Below, piece after piece: positions 12,901 through 25,600 of a stretch of DNA of 64,000 bases. Numbering within the stretch: position 1 is the first letter of the stretch; every line of letters starts with the position of its first letter. A program made the position numbers and the translations under genes. The stretch covers positions 514,709,100 to 514,773,099 of the forward strand of contig OZ010792.1 in the NCBI GenBank assembly GCA_963932465.1, written 5' to 3'. Origin of the DNA: Maratus speciosus (lineage: Eukaryota > Arthropoda > Arachnida > Araneae > Salticidae). The notes below the pieces were generated by a model. That model searched no databases, was not told the origin of the DNA, and was given only the letters and a program-made list of their open reading frames with translations.

Positions 12901-15900
12901 TTGACTATTAGATAATTCCTCAACTATTAGTTTTAGAGGTATAGTTCCACTTGCGAAAGTATTTCAAATGTTGTTCTTCATCATATCAAAAGTCACTTAA
13001 ATTAAAATTAAAATATTTTTTAATTATAAAACTTAAATTTTTATTTTTTATACAGTCCCTGAGTCTTATAAGTTACATTTAGATAAACTTTCTCCAAGCT
13101 CTTTCTCTAACAGTTAAGGAATTACTGAATATACACACAAATATTGAGAAGTTAAGATGAGGGGGGGGGGGGGATACAGATACAAAGTAGAAGTGGTCAT
13201 GGTCAACTTATACACAAAGTCAAAAAATTCCATATTTGAAACACTTATTTTCCCACTCAACTCCTCCAGTCATTCCTGGAGGTTTGACATTATTGCTTCA
13301 GTTTTCAGATGCCTGCCTTTCCAAGCACAAGCAAGTACAAAACAGAAATCTGAAAAAGTCAAACATTACATACGTTCCAGCTTTTGAAAATGGCTAAGTA
13401 TAAATTAATGAGTGAACACCTTTATATATACAGTGAAACCTCCGAATAAGGGACACGCATGGGACCGGAAGTTTTGTCCCTTACTTGGAGTTTTTACCTT
13501 TTTTTAAATTAATCGTTCAGAAGGACATAAAAAAATAACAAAACATTAAATGTGAAGTGTTTAAATGTACCCAAAGGCTATAAATTACGTTAATCAGGCA
13601 CAAATGGAATAGAAAATTAATTAATACAAATTTTTAATTAATTACTAAATCATTAAATGATTTGTATATTTGTGTACATGCAAAAAGTACAATGACATTT
13701 TAAAGAATCTAGCTTAAAGTAATCAGTCAAAAGTAATTGTTTTGCAGATTTTAAGTGCTCATTTACTATACTTATAAATTTTAGTCCTTCATTATCAGCA
13801 GTATTTACGAAAGAAGTATTCAATTGCTTTGCATATTTCAAAGCATCTGTAAAGTTCTTTATTTCACAATTTTCAACTCTTCTTCACTTTCAGAGTCATC
13901 CTCCCAATTTTCAGCATTATTTTCTATGGGGATAAACGATCTGATGTCTTCACCTGAATTGTGGGTAAATAAATGCTAGTGAATTGTGTTGTATACCTCT
14001 GTATAAACATCACTGTCTGCCTATTTGATAAGTTCACAAGAATCTATATTTTCCTTTTCATCACAGATTACTTCTCTATCTGAAATGCAAAAACGAGCCC
14101 TTTTAAAACAATGCTTCACACAATTTTTAGATATACAGTTAACAGATGTCGATATCCAGCGTAGTGCTTGTAACGGATTTCGCAAGTTGGTCGCAATTTT
14201 TAGAGGAATTGCTTTGTTCAATAATGTGCCAAAGAAAGCATTTTCTGTTTTTTTTTTTTTTTGTTTTGTTTTTTTTTTACTTTTATTGACTCCTTGACAT
14301 AGAGGAGTAGCTGCAATTTTGAAGTGTGTTAGCAGGAAGGAAGACAGCTTTCACGTTACTCAATTTCACATCTACAGGATAAGGTACTGTGTTGTTCATA
14401 AGGAGCATCTTTCTTCATTTTTTTGTCAAACACAATTAACCAATTGGACATCATGCACAAAGTCATCAAAGAAGATTTATTTGCTTCCCATGGTACTGAT
14501 AAGGATGTTAAACTGATGTTTTTAGAGCAACTGTTATTATTATTATTATTTTTTAAACTATTGAGATCTGAAATTTTCCTTCTGCGTTAAACCAAACACA
14601 CAACAATAAAACATTCTTTCAAAACTTTGCCCCCACTGCACATCTCAAATATAAAACAAAGTGTTTCATTCATTAAAATTCTGAAAAAGGGTTCGCATTC
14701 ATCAATCTTAAATATGTCTTTAGCTGCATAACCTTCACATATCGATTGAAATTTTTCAAGCCAGTCTGCTACATGTTGGGGGTTATAGGTCAAAATTCAC
14801 ATTTTTATCAACTGGCCAGTTTTTTTAACCACTAATCAGTAACAAAGTTATGTACGCTCCATACAAAATCGTGTTTTTTCAAACTATCAACATTGTAATT
14901 TACTAATATATATTACTTACCATTCGATATGATTACATTCAACTGAAAAATTTTATTTTTACTATTAATTGCAATGAAATAAATTCACAGGAAATTTTCA
15001 GAAAGGTTACAGCAGAGGGGGACCCCCCCCCCCCCCCGCCCCTCGGCACCAACTAATATGCAATTTTCTGTGACCATTTAACAAATTTTGCGCATTTTTC
15101 ATGATCTTTTGACGAAATTCACGGTTTTTCGTGACCTTTTGCAAAATCTGCGTTTTTCTGCGATCTTTTGACAAAATCTGCATTTTTTCCGCGATCTTTT
15201 CACAAAATTGCATTTTTTTTTGTAATCTTTTAACGAAATTTGTGGGTTTTTTGGCCATTTTGAAAATATTTCCATTTGTTTTTCAAGATTTTTTGACGAA
15301 ATTTGCGTTTTTAGGCGATCTTTTGACGAAATTTGCGTTTTTTCCGCGATCCTTTGATGAAATTTGTGTTTTACTCCGCAATCTTTTCGTGAATTTTGTG
15401 TTTTTTCACGATCTTTTGACGAAAGTTGTGTGTTTTCCGCGATCTTTTCACGAAATTTGCGTTTTTTCCACGATCTTTTGATGAAAGTTGCGTTTGCTCC
15501 ATGATCTTTTCACGAAATTTACCTTTTTCCGCGATCTTTTCTCGAAATTTGTGTTTTTTTTTTCGCAATCTTTTGACGAAATTTGCATTTTTTCCGCGAT
15601 CTTTTGACGAAATGTGCATTTTTTCCGCGATCTTCACGAAATGTGCGTTTTTTTCGCGATCTTTTCACGAATTTTGTGTTCTATCCGCGACCTTTTCACG
15701 AATTTTGCATTTTCCGCGATCTTTTCACGAAATTTGGGTTTTTCCGTGATACTTTGAAGAATTTTGTGATTCTTTGTCGAAATTTACGTTTTTTCCGCGA
15801 CCTTTACTCGAAATTTGTGTTTTTCTGTGATCTTTTGACGAAATTTGCATTTTTTTTTTTTTTTTTTTTTTTTTTCTTGGTTACAAAATTTGCATTTTTT

Positions 15901-18057
15901 CCACGATCTTTTCTCCAATTTTGCTATTTTCTGAAATCTTTTCACGAATTTTGCTATTTTCCGCGATCTTTTCACGAAATTTGCATTTTCCGTGATACTT
16001 TGAAGAATTTTGTGATTATTTTTCGTGATCCTTTGTCGAAATTTGCGTTTTTTCACGATCTTTTCACGAAATGTGTGTTTTTTCCGCGATTTTTTGACGA
16101 AATTTGTGTTTTTCCACGAATTTGTCACGAAAGTTGCGTTTTCTCCGCAATCTTTTAACGAAATTTGCGCTTTTTCCCTCGATGATTTGACGTAATTCGC
16201 ATTTTTTACATGGTCCTTGGGCGAAATTCACTTTTTTTCGCAATTCTTTGACGGAATTGGTGATTTTTTTCTACGAATGATTGACGAAATCGATTTTTTT
16301 CGGCGACTATATCGAAATTAGCGATATTTTTATGTCCGAATTTTCGAACTTATGAACATTTTTTTTTTCCGGAACCGAATGCCTTAAATTTTCGGAAAAT
16401 TCGAGACAGAATTACCCCTGCTTCTTTCTTTTCTTACGTTCGGGAGAATCGCCGATTTGGACGCCGTAAATTCCAAACGAATTTCACCCCTTTCCTCCCT
16501 GGCATCGATCTTTCAACCATCGCGTTTGGCGAGTGGTGCCCATTGAGTTTGGCGAGTAAGGACAATAAAGTTAATCGCCATGTTTTAAGTGTTACTCGAC
16601 GCCTGGCGAATGCTAATTTTGTGCTATATTGGGGGTCCACATATTTTTCTTCAAAACATACAGCTTTGAATGAAAGGCGCAACTTGAATTTTTCAAGCCG
16701 CCATTCGATGTTTAAGTTCACAATCCATAAAGCCTCGGCAATTTCTTTGATTTTTTCTTCGAGTATGATGCCACTTTATTTTTTGCTCTTATAGAACAGC
16801 ACCAATGGAATAAGATTGAATCAATTTCAGACGCTTCAGTTTTACGAAACTTTTCAGTTCGATTTTACATTTGCATTAGTTATCCATAATTGATTGATCT
16901 TATCCACTTCTTTTATCAAATTACTGACTTGATTTTTACTTATTTGAAATCTCTCAATTAATTGCCTAAAATTACTTTTTCTTTTTCTGCTACCTCAATC
17001 ACTGTCACGTTTTCCTTCAAGGATAACCTTTTTCTCTTTTAATCTATAACTTCACTATACATAATCATGCATGCACTGTGCCGGACGAGGAAGAAGCAGA
17101 GAAACGAAAGATCGATGCACAGACCGAAGATGCTCGGCAGAAAAAAAAAACAAACCTAAAGACTTTGTGACATTTTCAAGTGTCCCTTAATTAGAGGTAA
17201 ATACATTACCATGTCCCTTAAATAGAGGTGTCCCTTATTTGAAGGTATCATTGTATATATATTTATATGAAGATAATGACATGTGTAATCCATTTTTTTA
17301 AGTAACATGTAAACAACATTTTAAAGGCCTTTTTTAAAAGTGCACAACAGATGAATATTTTTAAGCAATATATTGAAGAAAGTTTATGAATAAGAAAGAG
17401 ATTTGAGGTTTGACATATACATGAATTATTTATTTTTTCCTCACAAAGAAAAAAGTCAACTTATGCATATTTATGGTAGCTATTAGGCCTTGATCTGAGA
17501 GGTGGGGATACCCTCTATACATATATACACATATATATATATAATAAAAATGAAATCACAAATGTAAGAACAAGTTGGTAAAATTCTAAAGATGAACAAA
17601 ATATGAACATTGGAAACCAGAAATGTATAATAAGAAATGATGAATAACCTACACTACAGCCAGAGGAGCTTTATATATACAGTAAACTCTATCTAAGATG
17701 GAATCAATCGAGATCGAGAAATTTTTCTGTAGTAGACAATATTCCGCCTTAGAAAAATTTTACTCAATGTCTATAGATTTGCAGGGACTTAAAAAAGAGT
17801 TGGACAGATTTCCGTTTTACACAGAGCCCGCCTTACAGAGAGTTTACTGTATGTATATATATATATATATATATACAGTACTTACTTTTCAAGAACTTTC
17901 ATAAGTTCTTCCTTCATGCTATTCATAACAGATACCTTAGTTTCAGGCTTTTGTTCAAGAAGCTCAGCTAAATTATGAATATTTGATTCCTAATAAAATA
18001 AAATAAAAAGTTTTAATTTATTTCTTTAATAAGGAATTAAAAGGTGGAGAGATTACC

Positions 18058-18088
<31 letters not shown>

Positions 18089-21000
18089 ACTTTAAAGAGC
18101 CGGTAACTTGATCCATAAAATTCTTGAATCATCTGAAATCGTTGCAGAGCATTTGCACATTCATTGAAAGCAGTCTCAACAACATCTGCTGCTTCCTGTT
18201 AAAAATATTAAAAATTTAAAAGTGTGAAATATATAAATGCAAAAATATACATATTTTTTAAAAAGTAGAAAATATTTTCCTAAAAATTATAACAATGTAG
18301 CATTTATACAAGTGAAAAATATTTTCTACAAAATCCCAATGCATTAAGTGTAATTTTATAATAACAAAATTTCATTAAAGTTAATAAATTTTTATAATCC
18401 TATGAAGTTTGTTCTATCAGAATTGAGCTGTTTATCTGTCATCCCAATCATAAATTTGACAGCAACTCAAACCACATACAATAAAGATGGCAAAAACGAT
18501 TCATACTTTATTCTCAGAAAATTTATGAAGGTTCATACGCACCTATTCTACTAGTCTTATATATGCATTAAAAAGATTATTGTTTAAATAAAATTGTATA
18601 CTATTAATTCATCTTTGACATAAATTAAAACACATTTTACATTTACACTACCGGCAGAAATTGGATTTAAAATTAAAAAAAAGATTTTTCTATGTTTAGA
18701 ACTTGAGTTCTACTATCTTTGTATTTGAAAAACAGTGTGCTTAAATTAACAATAGTGTGTGTGCTCTACATATATATACAGTGAGTCTAAAATCATAGGA
18801 CAAACTTTAACGAGAGGTAGGGGACATCACAAGGATTCAGATTTGCATAGCAACCCATGATCGGAAATTCTTTCCTGATGCGGTAGTGACAACACAAAAC
18901 ACAAGAAAGAAAGGACATGAACAGGGAGAGAAAACATGTTTATTATTCGTAGTGCTGCAAAAATGCTGGGACAATACTGGAAAAAGCTGAGGAACTTGTT
19001 GCTCGCATCATGCCTGCTGCTGGGGAAGTCCAGGACACTCCCGGTATTTTCAAGAACATTACATCTTCCGTGCACCTGAGATGTGCTTCCATGCATCACA
19101 GCCCAGGGTCGTAATTTCAAACACCTACTTGATGACTATCATTGTCTCTTTAAAGTTCTTTTTTTCTTTGTTTTTTGCTGTACTAAGGATAATAAACATG
19201 TTTTCTCCTCTTATTCGTGTGCTGTCTTTCTTGTGTTTTGTGTCGTTACTACCGCACCAGGAAAGCGTTTCCGACCATGGGTTGCTATGCAAATCTGAAT
19301 CCTTGTGATGTCCCCTACCTTCCCTTAAAGTTTGTCCCAGGATTTTAGACTCACCCTGTATATAAAGAAAATTGCTGACACAAATCAACAATGTAAAAAG
19401 GTAAATAAAAAGTAAGAAAAGAATTGAATATTACAGAAAAACAAAAGTTAAAAAAACATATATAATAATAATACTGCGGGTATTTCAATGAATAAATTCT
19501 TATTTTTTGCTTTCTTTCTTGTTTGCTACGTGTTTCTTATCCCCAAAAGCAGAAGTAACATATGGTTAACAGAAGAAATGTAATAATGCAATAAAAGAAC
19601 TATTTGTTCATAGGAAAAGAAAATTTTAATTTCACAATGAAAACTAGCATAAAATGTCTCTTCAGGTAATACAGCATGACAATTAAATAATATTGGTACT
19701 TTTCGGTTAGTCGGGCGCCAGTGTTATGTTACATATGCAGACATATGTATATACATATACATACATGTACACACACACACATACATATATAAACATATGT
19801 ATATACATATATATTTGCATGTGCATATATATATGTATTTATAACACTGGTGCCCGGCAAACCGAAAAGTACCATAATTTTTTTTAAATTAAAGAAAAAC
19901 ATTTTATTTACAAGAAATCTTTAATTTCTAGATAAAAAATAATTAAATCATTTATTAACAATTAATTATTCAAAAATTATTTCGGAATTATGCTTCAAGT
20001 TAGTGAAATTAAGCATACAATATGTGGATGACTAGGCAAAATAATTACATTAAAAAAGAAAAAAATTAAGAAATATCCATTTTAGAAAATTTGTTTTTTT
20101 CCTTACTATGGTTAAAAACAAATCAGCAATTTTTAATGAAAGCAAAATTAGTAAATAAAATTCAATCATTATCACAGTGATAATTACATTAAAGTTTATT
20201 AAGATAAAGTGATGTTATTTTAATATTTGAAATTTCTTTTAAACTCTGTTTTTGTTTGGCATATTTGACATGTAAGACACATACATATCAGACATATTTG
20301 ATGACGCTCTTTCATACGGGTACAGAATTAGGTAATACCAAGAGTTCAGGGTTGTTAAAAATCATGATTTTTTTTATTTAAATCGGATTTTTTTTATTAA
20401 TATTATTTGTGTACTTTTAATTATTTTTTCTGTTTAGATTAACACATTTCTATTAATTTCATTACATTTCCTAGATAAGAATTCAAGTGATGAATTTGAT
20501 GACGCTCTTTCATACGGGTACAGAATTAGGTAATACCAAGAGTTCAGGGTTGTTAAAAATCATGATTTTTTTTATTTAAATCGGATTTTTTTTATTAATA
20601 TTATTTGTGTACTTTTAATTATTTTTTCTGTTTAGATTAACACATTTCTATTAATTTCATTACATTTCCTAGATAAGAATTCAAGATATTTTAAATAAAA
20701 ATTAAAAATTGTTGCAAACAAATATAAAAAAAATCACTTAGAACTTAAACTTGTTATACATATATCTATGCATGTTCTGCGTATGAATTTCTAGTTAATT
20801 TAAAGTTATTTATTTTTCATTAATGTATTACTCCATTAATATATATAATATATAAACACATAATAAATGCAACATAAAATTTTAAATGTGTATTCCATCC
20901 ATTGCTGTTTCAGATTAACTAATGTTATCTTTATCACACAGTCTGCAAGTTTCTTTGTGTTTATACGATCTTGCCGTATGCCATAATACCCATCATTTTA

Positions 21001-22612
21001 TCACTACACTATTTGCATATAGCTATATTACACCTTAGTATTTTTTTTCTGTAAAATAAAGCCACATTGGATATTTCTTTCTGCAAACCATTTTTCTTAT
21101 TTATGAACAAATCCAAAAGCTCACTGTAACTGTGCCTAGAATTAATAAATGACATTATTGTTTCAACTTGTGATTCACACTATACTATACTAATATAATG
21201 ATTGACAAAACAGTTACCAGATGAAAAATAATCTTATAACTGAAAGCCTAAAACTATCTATTGTCAGTGTTATCTTGCCCTCAGCTGTTGAGAATTTCAA
21301 CAATCAATCATGCTTACTGGACAGTAGGAATGACTGCTTAGCTTAGAAATAACAGGGATTTGTTTAGGAAAAGTTTGGATCCTTTAAAGGGCCTTTCACA
21401 ATTGTTTAAATATTTGGACAGGACCCTTCATGTAAATTTTCATCTTAAAACAGGGCCCTTCACAAAATTCTTTGTCTTCAAAATAGATGTTCCCTGAACT
21501 TTTCTGTCGCCAAACTTAAACTTTCACAAATTATTTATTTTAAAATAAAATTTAACCTGTCATAAATAATTGAAGTCAACAAAGTACCTATTACATACTT
21601 GTTTTTTTAATTATAAAGAAACGATCTTGTTAAAAACATAAACAAGAGCCTATATATAATGATGTATTCAAATTCACAAAATTGTGATTAGATTTTTCAA
21701 TTAAAAAAAACTTCACAAAAATAGGACACATAAATCCTGGACAGACCCATGAATAAGACACAGCAATATTCCTTATATTTTCAATTGCAGTAAGCAATGA
21801 ATTCTATGAAAATTAAAGAAAAAGGGATTGTTCACAGCTATTAAAATATTTTCAGTTATAGAAGAAACATGAAATTGGAATTCTGTGTTAGACAAATAGT
21901 CGAAATATTTATTATGTCCAAGTATTGATCATAATATTTTATCAATATATGAAGCAGCAACATATGGGATAAAGTTATTTGCAGGTGTAGGCAACTAAGC
22001 ATAAAACAAATTCGTGAATTGTGTGTAATCTGCTTCAGAGAAATTAACTCTGCACTGAAAATACTATTATATTAAATACATTATTTTAAATGGTTTTAAC
22101 TATAGCTTAAGCTTTAACTTGCAAAAATGAAGTTATCATATAAAAGAAAATTTAAAAATGAGAGAGCATTTATCAGTATTTTTTGGAAATGTACGATGGA
22201 TTGATAATATTTTTAATACAATTGCACTTATTTTCATAAAATAATAGTATTTTGAACTTATAAATTTTATTTAATGTTATTAGATGGTAATTTTTAATCT
22301 GAAATGAATGATGACTTTTCTTGTAACATAAATGATGAATTTTATTCTTATTTAGCCCGCAAATATCAATGTTAAAAAAAAGACTGATTTGAATCAAAGA
22401 TTTAAAAAAAAATCATTTGATTTAAATCACGCTGATTTAAATCAAACAACCCTGCTCAATTTCATCAATCATTTGCAGAAAAAAAATCGGCAATTTCGTC
22501 AAAGTATGACGGGGAAAAGGCGAATTTCGTCAAAGGTCCACAGAAAAAAAACAAAAAAAAACACAAATTTCTTCAGAGAATCACAAAAAAACGCAAATTT
22601 TGCCAAAGGATC

Positions 22613-22645
<33 letters not shown>

Positions 22646-25600
22646 GCAAATTTCGTCAAAGGGCCACAGAAAAAAAAAAAACACAAATTTCTTCAGAGAA
22701 TCACAAAAAAACGCAAATTTTGCCAAAGGATCGTGTAAAAAAAAAAAAAATGCAAATTTCGTCAAAGGGCCAAGGAAAAAACACATAGTGCCGGGAGGGG
22801 ATTTCCTTCCCCTTCTCCCCTCTGCTGTTACCTTTCAGAAAATTTGCTGTGAATTTCAGATTATTTCATTCTGTTCATTTTCTTCTACTCAGAATCACCC
22901 ATGGGGCTGATAGCATTCGTTAGAGATTTTTCAATAGCTTTAGATATTAAAGTATGGCATCAAAAAGAAAAAGATTTCCATGGCTTGAAAAAGTGGAAAT
23001 CGTCAGGAAAGCCAAAAATTAAAATGGCAATAAAGCTGATTTTGCTAGGTTAATTAGAATTCCATATTCAACTTTGCAAATAATTTGAAAACAAGTAGTA
23101 GGTTTAATGAAGCAAAGTTTGAAAAAAAAAAAATGGGAAACTTACTGAAAACTCATATATGTTGAGAATGCGATTTGTGATGTAACAACTAACAATTGGA
23201 AGCAAAGTAAAATAACCGATTTTCTTTAAAGAGTAATTTAGAAAACTTAAGTCGAAATCATTGCAAATGAAAATATAAAAGGTATTTTACCAAAATTAAT
23301 CTTCTTTTTATGCTCAGTGTTTTGTTTTCATCTTGTCCTGATTTAATGTTTTAAAACATTTAGCGTCACTTCTGTATGGTTCCTTGAATAACGTTAAATT
23401 GGGGTTTCTTTGTATTTTAACAACTTATGCGTTGATAGATATAGGTACTTATGTAAGTGTCACGCGCAAGACATTTTGTCGATTTTTCATATGAATGGCC
23501 CTAAAACAGGCAGATTACGTATGTCTAGGGTTTAAAATGTAGAGATTTTTAAACCTGTTAAAAAGGAACAGATTACTTAGGTCTAGGGCTTAAAATGTAG
23601 AGATTTTTAAACATATTAAAGGGCCTTTCCATATTACTTGTGGGACAGCTTTTCTACATATTTCTGCTGTTTTAACAATGCAGACCTGCCAACTTTTGAA
23701 AATGAGAAATCGTAGCACAGAATATTGAAATTAATCTGGAGGTTGGTTGGTTGGTTTTTCGTGTTTCGGAGCCATCTTTTGACATTCGTAAAAGGAATAC
23801 GGTTTCAGTCTTTCAACTCAATATAGTAAATTTTTTCCTCTGAAAATTTTTATGCGATATTTAAAGTTTCTTCTCGTTTTGCAGCATTTTTTTACATTTG
23901 TAAAAGATGCCTGGTTCCAATTTTTATCCCTGATTTTTAGCCCAGTGCAGTAAATTTTGACGAAATTCTCGCATTTTTTTTCCCGCGACCATTTCAGGAT
24001 ATTCACAATTTTTTCCCCATTATCGTAATTCACATTTTTCTATCATGATTCTTTGTTGAAATCTGCACTTTTTACAATGAACTTTTGACAACTATTGTGT
24101 TTTTTAACCACACAAAATTGAAATGTTTAATAATAATTCGTAAATTGAAATGTTTAATAATAAATAGTACAAATCGTGCGATTTTGAACACTATTTCAAA
24201 TCTTGAACCTCAAAGACCCCCCTTCCCTCCAGGAATTCTTAAAATGGCATCCCTGTTTCTAAAGAAGGGAATTCCTGTATAAATAATTTACAAAAACACG
24301 ATTCACTTGTGGTTGATATACATAGCTCAGATTTTTTTTTTCTCCATGAATATTTTTTTAATGTCCGAATTTTCAGATTAATGACTTGTTTTTTAAAACT
24401 TTTGGAAATGAATGCTTTGAAATGTTGGAAATTTCGGAACAGAATCACTCCTGAAAAATATACCGTGCGCGTTAAAAATCGCAACTAGAAACAAAAATGC
24501 ATTTGTGTTTTTTGCAAAAAATCGTAGTTTAAGACTGATTTTCGTAGCATCGTAGTTTATGGGTTCAAATCGTAGCAACTACGATTTTTTCGTAGCAGTT
24601 GGCAGGTCTGACAATGCTATTGTATCCTCAAATTAAAACAACTATTCTAATATCAAAATAGGTTTTTTGTTATTTTTAATGTATAGTTTATATTCTAATA
24701 ACTTATAAATTAATAGATATAGGTATTTATGTAAGTGTCATGTGCAAGACATTTTGTCCGTTTTACATGGAAAAGTTTATGGAATACTTAAGGGTGTTTT
24801 TTGATTGGGTTATGCATTTTCCAGCTGAACTGTATTTAGTATACTAAGAAGTTTTGTAGAATATCAATGCAATAGAATCCTGTGATGTCAATCACATATA
24901 ATCTTAACCCGCGAGAACACACACCCATTTTCAAACGCGAGAACTTGTGCCGGGTATCTCACACCCTAGTTCATTTCTGCTATTTAAATATGAATTAATA
25001 CTGTTTATAAGCAAACCTTACATAATTAAATATTAAAAAATAATACATTAAAGTATTTTAATGAATTTAATAATACATACTTACATGTTTAAAGATAATT
25101 TTGACAAAATACATACTGATGTTCAACACAGAGAATTTTCTCACTTTTTTGGCACATAAACCTTGATTTTCTGTCCTTATTAGATGGACAAAATGCACAT
25201 CGTTTATAATTTGCTTTGTGTTTTTTTGCAGATGGTTCACTATTAGGGATTTCCAGTTCCTTACAAGTGCTTGGATAAGTTGATTTTCTTCGAGGTTTAT
25301 GGTTTATGTGTTGTTCTGAAAGAAAGAGTCTCAGTGTTTCCAAAAAGAAACGTTTGTTTCTGAACTGTGTGTGTGTGTGTGTGTGTGGGGGGGGGGGGGG
25401 ATTTTTCATGGACATCAACAAAATACTGACATTAATAGCAGCCACATTCAATATTGAAAATAAAATAACCGTTGAGCAACGATTTGACAGTGAACTTTCT
25501 TCTTCTGTTTCTGTCTCAATTTCAGTAGAAGAATCGTGATTACTACAATATCCTTCATCCCCAGAGGCAACACTCTCGTCAGAATATAGGTCCATCATCC

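Larger units (their letters stand above)
13653..17040 (-). pseudogene. pogo/Tigger-like transposase, fragmented
   Basis: From N- to C-terminus on the minus strand: a helix-turn-helix start near 17035-16870 (LKENVTVIEVAEKEK, then QISKNQVSNLIKEVDKI after a frameshift and stop); a catalytic block at 14793-14587 (WLEKFQSICEGYAAKDIF followed by IDECEPFF, the 'NADETGLF' motif of the DDE domain); VKLSNVKAVFLPANT near 14370-14320; a 'NCFKKAGF'-like CVKHCFKRARF at about 14120; and a C-terminal region near 13930-13670 with an acidic stretch and LLLTDYF. Stops, shifts and a large insertion make it non-functional. Confidence 0.8.
13431..17253 (-). mobile_element. pogo/Tigger-like transposon with decayed minus-strand transposase, TA target site
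   Basis: Left end CAGTGAAACCTCCGAATAAG and right end (reverse) CAATGATACCTTCAAATAAG both continue GGACAC, 22 of 26 matched. TA flanks at 13429-13430 and 17254-17255. Transposase fragments run on the minus strand in the right order. The interior is interrupted by the minisatellite element at about 14990-16420, so the original element was near 2.4 kb. Confidence 0.85.

Noticed and set aside
15131..16158. Overlapping long ORFs on both strands, Phe/Lys-rich (up to 191 residues)
   Set aside because: They are translations of the ~30-bp minisatellite, whose period is near a multiple of three with few stops. The peptides repeat every ten residues and the same happens at every other minisatellite locus.
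15050..16340. CRISPR-like appearance of regularly spaced ~30-bp units
   Set aside because: Units are contiguous and degenerate with no unique spacers, and the window is clearly eukaryotic with spliced genes.
22389..22910. 173-residue Lys/Asn-rich ORF
   Set aside because: It runs through poly-A tracts and the inverted minisatellite; there is no codon or similarity evidence.
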